Assembly (NCBI GenBank): GCA_037178675.1
Contig: JAYMGJ010000138.1
Location: 1-60,496, forward strand
Reading direction: 5' to 3'
Length of the DNA: 60,496 bases
From: Scleroderma bovista
Taxonomy: Eukaryota > Basidiomycota > Agaricomycetes > Boletales > Sclerodermataceae
Made by a program: the position numbers and the translations under genes. Positions 21,865 through 30,806 of this stretch are shown in pieces (within the stretch, counting starts at the first letter, position 1; the number at the start of each line of letters is the position of its first letter). The notes beneath the pieces are model-generated. The model was not told where the DNA came from and searched no databases. It saw nothing but the letters and a program-made list of their open reading frames with translations.

Positions 21865-24800
21865 CTACATAGACGCGAGTGGTCCGGGTTTGTCCGGGTA
21901 CCGGACATGATAATCTTCTAACAGTTCCGTAGCGTTGCCTAGTTCCGTGGCGAGTAGCCATGACGTTTCTTCGTCAGTTCCTTCGTAACCGGACCAACAT
22001 ACCAAGTACAGCAGTTTGCACGATTTTCGTCGATGGTCAACCTTGGAGTCGAGGATCTCAGAGATCTCGAATTCCGGTTCACCATCTACTTCAACTGGTG
22101 GTGGAGGAGGCTGTATCCGGTCCGGTATAGTATTGGGTATGGCCGGTTCGAGTTGGGAGACATGGAAGACAGGATGAACGGCGCGCATGGAATCTGGAAG
22201 GCATAGCGTAAAAGAGAGAGAGCCTACTTGTGCTATGATAGTGTAGGGCCCAAGATTCTTTTCTGATAGCTTTTTGGATGGTCGAGTAGACCGGAAGTAT
22301 TTGGCTTTCACATATACTTGGTCGCCAACCTTGAAGTCCGGTGCCGGAGTACGTTTGGCATCAGCCAGACCTTGGTAGCGAAGTTGCGCGTTGGCCATTT
22401 CTTCTCGAAGGTATTGGTGCAGCGACTCGAGGTCGACTGCGTAATCACGAGCCCGTGCGGAGGTCATATCTCGTTCTGGGTAAACGGAGATATTAGGGTG
22501 GTAACCTTTGTTGGCAAAGAAGGGTGAAACTCCGGTAGTAGCACTAGGTGCATTGTTGTATGCGAACTCCGCCAATGGGAGTAGGTCCGCCCAGTTGTCC
22601 TGCTGGTAGTTGCAGTAGATTCGGAGGTACTGTTCGAGAGTCTGGTTGGAACGCTCAGTCTGGCCGTCGCCCTCCGGGTGGTAACCGGAGGTGAAGTGGA
22701 GGCGCATGTCGAGGGCCTTTCCGAGTGACCGGAAGAAGTGAGAGACAAACTCTGTACCGCGATCTGAGGTGACGTGGGCGGGGACACCGTGCTTGGAGAA
22801 CACGTGGAGTAAGAAGAGCTTTGCGAGCTCCGGACTAGTGATGGTGTCGTGAGTAGGGATGAAAATAGCTTGTTTAGAAAGCCTATCTACTACGACCAGG
22901 ATAGCTGTGAATCCGGTAGAGGCAGGGAGCTGCTCTATAAAGTCCATGGATATGGAATTCCAGGGCTTCTCCGGTACTGGGAGCTGCTTCAGCAGTCTGT
23001 ATGGTCTATGGCGTGGTGTCTTAGCTCTTGCGCAGGAGGTACAGGACCGGACGTAGTCCTTGATGAAGGTCCTGAGACCAGGCCAGGTATATTCACGCCG
23101 GATTAGCTCTAGAGTCCGGTTTTGCCCAAAGTGACCAGCGAGTGGGTGGTCGTGTCGATACCGGAGTACCCGGAGACGGAGGTCATCCAAGTCCGGTACG
23201 TATATATGACCATCTAGTCGAAGGAATCCAGCCTCGTCGGTGGACCAACGAGAGTCCGGTGGATCTGCGAGGTGGACCTGGGCAATGGGATCAGAGGGTA
23301 GTGCAGAGAGGATGTCGCTATGGAGTGTTTCCACGTCCATGATTGCGACTGCACGGAGGACCGGAAACTCTAGATAAGTAGCGCGAAGAGAATTAGAGAG
23401 CTGTTCTTGAGTGAACACCAGCCTAAGATTTTGGGGGTTAACCCGGGCGTAGCCACTATCCCCCTCTTTGGGGTAGACGTCCCATCGTCTAGTGAGAGCG
23501 TCCGGCTTGGCACCGAGTTTTCCGGGACGGAAACGAATGACAAGATTAAATTGTGATAGAAATTCAGACCACCGGGCTTGCCGGCGGGACAGTACTTTTG
23601 AGGTGGAGAAGTACTCGAGGTTTTTGTGGTCCGTGACGACGTCTATTGGAGAGGCGGAACCTTCGAGGTAATGGCGCCAGTTCCGGAAAGCTTCGAAGAT
23701 AGCCAGCAACTCCTTATCGTGGGTGTCGTAGTTTAACTCCGGAGCAGTCAGGGTCCGGGAGTAGTATGCGACCGGACGGATCTCTCCGTCGGCACAGGTG
23801 ATAGACAAGATGCCAGCGACAGCGTAGTCGGAGGCGTCAGTTTCCACGATGATAGGGGTGTCCGGAATAAAGTGAGTGAGGATGGGCGCGGTGGTGAAGG
23901 CGTGCTTGAGAGCATTGAAAGAACGTCGACAGTCCTCAGAGAAATTCCAGGGAGCATCCTTCCGTGTGAGCCGGGTGAGGGGAACCACAATGTCAGAGTA
24001 GTTGAATATGAACTGGCGGTAGAAATTGGCAAAGCCCAAGAAGGATTGGATGTCCTTTACCTTTCGAGGTTCAGGCCAGTCGGAGATGGTTTGGATCTTG
24101 TCCGGAGACATAGTCAAACCGTCCGGAGAGAGGCGATAGCCGAGGTACTCTACCGAGTCCGAGTGGAACTCACATTTCTCCGGTTTGGCGAAGAGGCCAT
24201 GTAACCGGAGTCAGCGGAGAACTTCCCGGACGTGCTGCTGGTGGGACTCCATATCCTCAGAGTAGATTAGGATGTCGTCGAGGTACACGACGACGCAGAC
24301 GTCTAGCATGTCAGCAAAGATGGTGTTGACAAAGCGCTGGAAGGCTGCAGGGGCGTTAGTGAGGCCAAAGGGCATTACTAACCACTCGTAGGACCCATAG
24401 CGCGTACGGAAGGCGGTCTTCCATTCATTGCCCGGAGCAATCCGGACTAGATGGTACGCGTGCCGGAGGTCGATCTTCGAATAGATTTTAGCACGGCTGG
24501 GTGAGTCCAAAAGATCAGAGATTAGGGGGAGTGGATAGCGATCCTTCTTGGTAATTTTGTTTAGGCCCCGGAAGTCAACGCAGAGGCGGAGTGAGCCATC
24601 CTTCTTCTTTATGAAGAGGACCGGAGCAGCATGGGAGGAGGCGGTAGGACGGATGAAACCTGTATTTAGATTCTCGTTGATGAAGGTCCGGAGGGCGGAG
24701 AGCTCAACCGGAGACAGTGAGTAGAGAGTTCCCAAAGGAGGAGAGGTACCTTCTTCAAGGTCGATCTTCAGATTGTAGTCGCGATGCGGGGGCAGTTCAG

Positions 24801-25578
24801 AGGCTTTCGCCTTGCTGAACACGTCCGCATAATCGCGATACTCTGGAGGGACAATGTCCAAGTCCGGCGGAGTAGAGGCAGAGGAAGAGCGAGCCTTCGC
24901 TGAGTCAGAGGGACGCAGCTGAAGTTGGTATTTGGTGGATCCTTCTAATTTGCATGCACGCACGAATGCGGCTGTGTTAATCAGAGAGATGTGTGGAGGG
25001 GTGCAAACCGGAGTGTCGACAGATGGCGTGAGGCCGGGGTCAGATTGGCTGGAGAGGCCGGAGACAGGGTTACCGGACAGGACCGGAGAGGGAGTCGACG
25101 GGGGTGCTAGCAAACTTTGTGCAAGGGTCCGGAAAGTTAAACTGCTCAGTACCCAATCAATCAACGGATTGTAGCGGGTGAGCCAGTTATGTCCAAGGAC
25201 AATCATGCATTCAGAGTCTAACGGAGCGAGGTAAAAAGTCATAGGGGTGACATCACTGGATGCGGGGAATTTCACTGATAGGTCGACGGCTTGAGTAATT
25301 ACAAAATTTGAGGTACCGTCAAAGAGTCGGAGAACAATCGGAGGAACGGAGTAAGTGGAGAGAGAGTGTCCAAGAGCATATTGGGTATCTACAAAACAGT
25401 GCGTGGAACCGGAGTCCACAAGCGCACGGAGTTCTGGTAAATCGTAAGACAAAAGGAAAACATGAGGCATAAGGGAATTAGGATCGTAAAGAGCGGATGC
25501 GTTGAGGCAAGCCTCCTCGGGTGCACTTCCGGAGTCAACGCAGCTCGCCGGTTGTGCGGAGGTCCGGGAGCTGCTTAC
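21865..25578 (-). pseudogene. Inner chromovirus Pol: protease, RT, RNase H, integrase, chromodomain; one nonsense codon
   Basis: The frame opens by -1 frameshift out of gag. Domains in order: aspartic protease (ALVDSGSTHCFVD), RT (DRYPLPLISDLLD, FGLTNAPAAFQRFVN, VVYLDDILIYS), a TGA at 24211-24213, then the RT thumb, RNase H (VETDASDYAVAGIL ... KELLAIFEAF ... VTDHKNLEY), integrase with zinc module (HPLAGH...CTSCARAK) and DDE core (MDFIEQLPA, TSDRGTEF, GQTERSNQ), and a chromodomain at the C-terminus (EFEISEILDSKVDHR ... YLVCWSGYEGTDEETSW). The chromodomain would target integration to marked chromatin. The stop lies inside a well-conserved region (REVLR/LRLHGLFAKPEKC) and fits CGA to TGA. Otherwise intact over 1237 codons. 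Confidence 0.92.
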
Positions 25579-27008
25579 TCTTTTTTTGACTCGGAGTTGG
25601 CACCCGAGTTAGTAGAGTCCATCTTACCGGACTCAGCAGCGATGGCCGCAGCGCGAGCCTTGGCCTTTTTGGTCTTCTTAGGACAGTTGTCCGCAAAGTG
25701 ACCGGTCCCTCCGCAGAACATGCAGAGGTTGTTGTCCAGACGCCGTTTACGCTCGTCTGCGGTCAGCTTCCCGTCCTTACCAAGCTTGTTGGTCAGGTCC
25801 GGTCTGGAACCGGAGGAGGGCTGGTTGTTGGTCGTTTTGGACGAGCCAGAGTTGTTGGCGGAGCTGGGGGAGTTACCGGTCTTGGATTTCTCCTGACCGG
25901 AGTTGGATGAGTTGCCTCCGGAGTTGGAGGACTTGGTTGGGGATGAGGTGGATTGGGTCTTCGTCGTACGAGAGATCTCGTCTTTGCGCTCCCAATAGCG
26001 CGCATCGATCTCTTGACAAAGGGCCCTAAGCCCATGCAGAGTCAGGGGTTTCCCAACTCGAGCTATCTCATCTTTTAGGCGGTCCGGGAGACCGGAGTAT
26101 AATAGGCGGCAGAGCGCGCCATCCCCGTAGTCCTGGACCTGCGAGGCAAGCCGGTTGAAGTCAACTATATACCGCGTGACGCAGTGAGCATCCTTCATCC
26201 GGAGGTGCTCTAATTGATGCTCTGCATCAGCGATGGGGTTGTGAGGACCAAAGGTACTCTGGAGCTCAGCGACAAAGTGGACCCAACTGTCCATCCAGAG
26301 TGGGCGGTCAGCCGGATCACCGGAGTGGAGGAGGTCCGGTTCGAACCACTCCAACGTCATACCTTTGAGATAGGACTGGGCGAATGTTACCTTAGCCCTA
26401 TCTAGGCGGAACGCTTTGGCGCGATCCTGGAAGCAGAGCTCACACTGGACCAAGAAGGTCCTGAGCTTTTTGGGGTCCGTACCATCAAAGGTGTCCGGTT
26501 CGCGGACTTTGGCACGGGAGGAAGAGGAGTCGTTGGTCCAGCGGGAGGAGCGGGAGAGGCGATTGACGGCGACTGCTAGGTTTTGGAAGACAGCTAGACC
26601 AGGGTCTAGCTCGTCCATGGCGTCGACGAAGTCATCGTTGTCGCCATCTCCGGGGTCGTCCGGATCACCTCCGGGTCCGTCCTCAGGGCCAAACCACTGG
26701 TGTCGGGCAGGTTCGCGACGTTCCGGAGTGGGGTCGCGACGGTAAGGGAATCGATCACCAGAAACGGATTCATGGTGACCTAAGTCTGCAGAACCACGAA
26801 GCCTCTGAGACGCAGCATCTCGACGCGGAGTCAAAGGCGCTGTAGGGTTTCGAGCTGTAAAGCTCCGGAATTGGCTAACTGAAGCCGGAGGTTGCCTGCG
26901 GTTAGACAGGGCTTGATGAGCAGCAGAGAGGTGGAGGTCGTCTACTGCACCTGCTTCTTCAGCAAGTGTTGCAGCGGTACGAGCACGAGAGCGCGTAGTC
27001 ATAGTCAT
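25575..27008 (-). CDS. Inner chromovirus Gag
   Basis: A 477-codon intact frame. The N-terminus is Arg/Thr-rich; residues ~155-350 form the Gag capsid-like core (VREPDTFDGTDPKKLRTFLVQ..., WFEPDLL, HNPIADAEHQLEHLRM). A Ser/Asn/Gly-rich linker follows, then a CCHC knuckle (CMFCGGTGHFADNC) near residue 440 and a Lys-rich tail. It packages the RNA into virus-like particles. The frame ends at TAA right after the heptamer A AAA AAA, which allows a -1 shift into pol. Confidence 0.92.
   Translation of the reverse strand: MTMTTRSRARTAATLAEEAGAVDDLHLSAAHQALSNRRQPPASVSQFRSFTARNPTAPLTPRRDAASQRLRGSADLGHHESVSGDRFPYRRDPTPERREPARHQWFGPEDGPGGDPDDPGDGDNDDFVDAMDELDPGLAVFQNLAVAVNRLSRSSRWTNDSSSSRAKVREPDTFDGTDPKKLRTFLVQCELCFQDRAKAFRLDRAKVTFAQSYLKGMTLEWFEPDLLHSGDPADRPLWMDSWVHFVAELQSTFGPHNPIADAEHQLEHLRMKDAHCVTRYIVDFNRLASQVQDYGDGALCRLLYSGLPDRLKDEIARVGKPLTLHGLRALCQEIDARYWERKDEISRTTKTQSTSSPTKSSNSGGNSSNSGQEKSKTGNSPSSANNSGSSKTTNNQPSSGSRPDLTNKLGKDGKLTADERKRRLDNNLCMFCGGTGHFADNCPKKTKKAKARAAAIAAESGKMDSTNSGANSESKKE
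25581..25587 (-). promoter_or_regulatory. Slippery heptamer for -1 Gag-Pol frameshifting
   Basis: Read on the minus strand the gag frame is TCA AAA AAA GAG TAA. The heptamer A AAA AAA sits two codons before the gag stop. A -1 slip gives AGA GTA AGC and enters the open pol frame, which then reads without stop to the protease. Position and frame are exact; a downstream pseudoknot was not tested. Confidence 0.7.
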
Positions 27009-27077
27009 AAGAAATAGAAGCTAGTTTGTGTACGGGGTATGGAACAGTGAACCCACACAAGTGTGAGTCTGAAATAC

Positions 27078-27703
27078 TGTCAAGTCCGGGTCTACTCCGG
27101 TAGGGGGTCCGGTCAAGTCCGGACAGAAGCAGACGAAGGGGGAGAGCAGAGGGCTGGACAAGAGATTAGTCCGGCCGGAGTTGGTGACCGCTTGGATTCA
27201 ACGACTAAGGACAACGAGCGTTGATCCCTTGCGTAGGTTCCGGTCAAGAAGGGGAGACGGAGACAGAGACGGAGACGGGCAAGATCAGGAGTAGAGACTA
27301 TGGTTGATTTCAGACTGACTATACAGAATAAACTACGGAGTACTTATACTAAGTAGAAACTAAACTAGGGTCGAGTATATACGGTGACAAGTAAACAACC
27401 TAATAGCGGACAAGGAATGACCGGAGTTAGGACTAGGTCAGGTCTGATGAAAATAAAGCAGGTCCAGTGAAAATACTACAAGGTATGAGATATAAACAGA
27501 GCACGGAGAACTCACGGTACTACAGGGTTGACGGAGAAGTGAAGTAACGACTGGATAGGGATTAATGCAAAGGGTCGCACTTAGCGGAAGAGTATGTGTG
27601 CGTCCGGGACTGGAGTGACGCGCAGAGGTCCGGAGTTGAGCTGTAGTGCTGCGATGCGACCGGAGTAACCGGGTACGATCCGGAGTTGGACATGGTCGTA
27701 ACA
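27078..27703 (-). repeat. 5' LTR of inner chromovirus (626 bp)
   Basis: Its terminus TGTTACG... abuts the GAATG duplication at 27704, and its 3' edge CTTGACA is followed by GTATTTCAG into the internal region. A standard tRNA-type TGG primer-binding site is not at the junction, so self-priming or another primer is possible. Confidence 0.95.
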
Positions 27704-27708
27704 GAATG

Positions 27709-28817
27709 ACAGGACAAGGGAAGACTTTGCTGATATCAGGGTCAAGCTTTATGGCACGGAAGTAGTAGATGGCATAGTTTGGATCAGAGAGGGTCATGCG
27801 GGACAGCTTGTGAACAAGTGTCTCAACATCATCTTTCTCCTTTGCAATTGCTCTCTCCTGATCCAAAGCTCTGAGATTGGCCCTGGCATCTGGAGAGGAG
27901 AGTAGTGGACGAATAGGATCATCTCTGGGGTCACGGTGATCAGAGATAGAGGCATTTTTCCAAGGTTCCAAGGGTGACTTCATTCCAAGAAACTCCTTTT
28001 CTTCCAGGTCAAACCTGTCACGGCGGAGGAGTTCTTCTGCTACCTTGCAGACATCTGGATAGGGATAGGGTACAGAAACATCCAGCTTGGGATCCTTGAG
28101 AAGAAGACGAGCATCCACATCAGATCGGAATGAGCGGGGTAGTCCAATCCAGAAATAGCAATTATAGTCTCCTTCTGATATCTTTCCTTTATTCATCAGC
28201 CATCCTCCAATGCGAATGAAGTCTCTGTTGTATGCTCTGAAGTCATGAAGGGAGTTGATTGGAGTGTCCAAGGATTCAAGGGCAAATCACTTGAGATCTG
28301 TCTCTTGGAAGCGCTGATCGGAGAAATCAGCATCAAAGTGCTTCAAGAGATCCTTCTTGAAGGCATCCCAGTTGGGAGTATGGTAGTGTGGCATGCCTTG
28401 GATGATCTCTTGTACATGGATGGAACAGTATTGAAGGATAGATTGCACCTTCTCAGTGTCAGTGGTGACATGATGAAGAGCGCAAAGGCGTTCATAGTGG
28501 GTAATGAAGGGCTTGACATAAGAGTGCTCTCCAGTGAACTTCTCTGGGGCTGACTTAGTCCCAATGATTGGTAGAGTAAGCACAGAGGGTGTGACAGTAG
28601 CCATGGGTGATGATATGTTGATAGCGATAGGGGTAGAGGAGGAAAGTGTTGTCGATGTAGGAGGTAGAGCAAGTTGTGGAGTGTTATGAGGTGATGTAGG
28701 AGTCCAATAGGACAGTGTAGATGGGGTAGATAGAGTTGTGGGAGATGGAGAGGTCAACGGAGATGAGGATGTTGACAGAATTGATGAAAGCAGGATATGA
28801 AATCCAGAAACTACCAC
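27709..28817 (-). pseudogene. Outer Gypsy Gag, 5' part, with nonsense codon and interrupted by inner element
   Basis: The start at 28817 is followed by a Ser/Thr/Pro-rich segment, then a capsid-like core (KFTGEHSYVKPFITHYERLC, WDAFKKDLLKHFD). A TGA at 28287-28289 interrupts the frame after RFQETDLK; the same frame goes on with FALESLDTPINSLHDF...GLPRSFRSDVDARLL for another ~190 codons until the inner element cuts it at 27708. The rest of gag is at 17086-19814. The stop fits CGA to TGA. Confidence 0.85.
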
Positions 28818-28835
28818 CCCTCGCGGTGGGCTCCA
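28818..28835 (-). other. Putative primer-binding site of outer element
   Basis: Two bases after the 5' LTR the minus strand reads TGGAGCCCACCGCGAGGG, complementary to a tRNA 3' end finishing GGGCTCCA. TGG start and position are right for a tRNA primer; the tRNA was not identified. Confidence 0.5.
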
Positions 28836-28837
28836 GA

Positions 28838-30050
28838 TGTGCGCCTAAGTGAGGGAAGAGGTCAGAACAACCAACAACCAACACCAAATGACAGCAATAT
28901 GCGAGTGGTGGTCTTCCTTTGCGTTTCTGGTATTTAATGTCCTCAGGGGGATGTGCTGCACGCCTTCAGGCAGGATGCAGGAGGGAAGGGAAGAGCTTCT
29001 GATGGGGAATAGATGCGACTGGGGATGGTATTGACTCCTCTTCAGCCTACCACAGTGGTTAGGAAGAGTCCTGGGATAGAAAAGCGATGATAGATTGATG
29101 ACAGGGGTGTAATGAATGATAGAGGGAGATGGATGTGACAGGACTCTGGGATGAAAGGACCATATGCAGAGGACTCAGGAGACACAGAGACGACCAGGTA
29201 TGAATTTTCAAGTCTAACGATAGACTTGAGACGACCAAAGTATGTGCGCGACGCAGGACTGACGAGGAGAATGCGCTGACTGAGAACGAGAGGGACTGAG
29301 GGAGAAGGCTGGGAAGATATGTACCAGACAGTACACAGGAGCTCAGGGAGAGGCTGTCCCAAGAGCAGGACATAGTTGAGGTCTGCTGCAATAGTGGAGA
29401 AACGTTCCAGAGAAAATGTGGACTCCATAGTGAGTGATGAAGTGGGTGTCTGGATTGTGGGTGGAATATCTCCGTGGGAAATGAACAGATTTACGTCGGA
29501 ACTTGACAGGCAGATAGACCATGGTCTAGGCTCCATGATGGTATAGTCACATGATTGATAGCTTCAAAAATGGCGGAGCTATTCAAAATATCGGAATGCC
29601 GGCACTGGGCGCCTAAATTTGACATTTGGGCGCTAAAAATGATTCTTCCTTTTCTCCTTTGTTTCTCTATCGTTTCTTCTGCTTCTTTGGTTGTTCTGGT
29701 ATGGGAGTTGGACTGCAGTAGGTTGCATTCCTCTCTCATACTGAAATGATCATCAATCCTTGGATTCTTCTGCTTCTTGGCGGTTCTTGTGCGAGGGATG
29801 ACTGCCAGACGATGGCATTCATCTCTTGCTCCAGGATAGTCATTCTTGTGCGATAGATGGCTATGACAAGCTTGTATTCATCCTTCGCATAAGGATAGTC
29901 TTGACTTTGTGTGATATGGATAGCAAGGGCTGTCTGTATCCCTCAAGTCGGGGCAATCTTTCAACAGATCTTGGGTGTGCGTTCTTCACATTAGTTTCAT
30001 CAGCTAACTTTCTCCATGTCCACAGTACCAAACACGTTTGGTGCGTGACA
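28838..30050 (-). repeat. 5' LTR of outer element with 1103-bp deletion
   Basis: It is 1213 bp against 2316 bp for the 3' LTR; the difference is exactly one block equal to 11353-12455, joined without obvious homology. The missing block contains the TATA box, so U3 promoter function is lost. The remaining sequence has only two substitutions relative to the 3' LTR. Confidence 0.93.
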
Positions 30051-30542
30051 ACGCGCCTTTAAGCAGAGTGTTCGAAGGGCGGTACAACGGCAGTTGAGGC
30101 ACTATGCTGGCAAATTGGACCCTGACACTTCCAGGGAGATCAAACTGGGTATATCAGATGCCATTGATTTGGCCCTAAGGATCCTAGAAAGGTCCCATAG
30201 GCAACAGGCAAGTTTGTTATATCATTGCTTACACCAATAACTGTTCACTCCTAGGATATTGTACCCTTCATGGGTACCTCGACCTCTGTGCGCCTCCACT
30301 CTGCTGTTGTTAGTTCTGTGTTACGCGATGTTGCTAGCAACATACTTGAAGGGTCCTTGAATGCGATCCGTTTCAGTGGACGACGTTTTCTTAAGGTGCT
30401 TAGCCGGGGTGCTGTACCTAAGTTAATGCTCATGTCTCACACTACACCTCATGCTTACGAGATGGCAAGGTTGGATGTTTCATCTCAAGCGCAGAGTCCT
30501 CTCATTCCTGGTGGATGGGATCAGGATCAGGATCAGAATTAG
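30051..30542 (+). pseudogene. Uncharacterised gene X, 3' part
   Basis: The frame enters at 30055 in register with the exon cut at 11077 and reads AFKQSVRRAVQRQLRHYAGKL..., mostly helical. An intron of 47 bp at 30208-30254 has GC-AG borders (GCAAGT...CTAG). The next exon reads DIVPFMGTSTSVRLHSAVV ... RDVASNILEG ... FSGRRFLKVLSRGAVPK and ends at 30542 after a short DQDQDQ run. The stop may be genuine or due to a frame change, as coding-like sequence continues. Family not recognised. Confidence 0.6.
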
Positions 30543-30806
30543 CCTCCACAATGACCATGAACGTGTATTGCCATGTACCCAAACTACTCTGGACACTCTT
30601 AGTGTACTATTTGGACAACAGTTGAGAATGTGCTCGTCCTGGAAACTTTTACTCTCAACGATACAGTATCATTCAATGAGAATTTAGTTACGCCCTCTTA
30701 GCAGAGTACGTTAACCTTGTGCGCTCATCTCACCTGCCAGGCAGCGAGCAGGCACCCAGGGGACCGCTCAATCTAGCTTACCCTTTGGCGCGAACAACCC
30801 TTCAAA
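30543..30806 (+). other. Decayed coding-like sequence
   Basis: Two frames read protein-like pieces (ENVLVLETFTLNDTVSFNENL, then LLAEYVNLVRSSHLPGSEQ) with one frame change near 30685. It may be the end of gene X or the 5' region of the STN1-like gene. I cannot assign it. Confidence 0.35.

Larger units (their letters stand above)
19820..27703 (-). mobile_element. Inner chromovirus (Ty3/Gypsy with chromodomain), nested in outer gag
   Basis: Complete structure on the minus strand: 5' LTR 27078-27703, gag 25575-27008, pol 21865-25578, a 1.4-kb segment with an opposite-strand gene, a polypurine tract at 20445-20453, and 3' LTR 19820-20440. The duplication GAATG is at 19815-19819 and 27704-27708. 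Excising it restores the outer gag frame exactly. The element is CCGG-rich. Pol is broken by one TGA. LTRs differ by 14 CpG transitions and one 5-bp indel. It belongs to the same broad family as the solo LTR at 38811-40113. Confidence 0.95.
11078..30050 (-). mobile_element. Outer Ty3/Gypsy LTR retrotransposon, 19 kb including a nested element
   Basis: The element is on the minus strand: 5' LTR 28838-30050, primer-binding site next to it, gag (27709-28817 plus 17086-19814 after removing the nested insert), pol 13665-17255, 3' LTR 11078-13393. A 4-bp duplication ACGC lies at 11074-11077 and 30051-30054. Excluding the inner element it is about 11.1 kb. It inserted into an exon of gene X. Its two LTRs differ by only two substitutions plus one 1103-bp deletion in the 5' LTR, yet gag and pol each carry an in-frame TGA. 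The 5' LTR has lost the TATA region, so this copy is unlikely to be transcribed from its own promoter. Confidence 0.92.
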
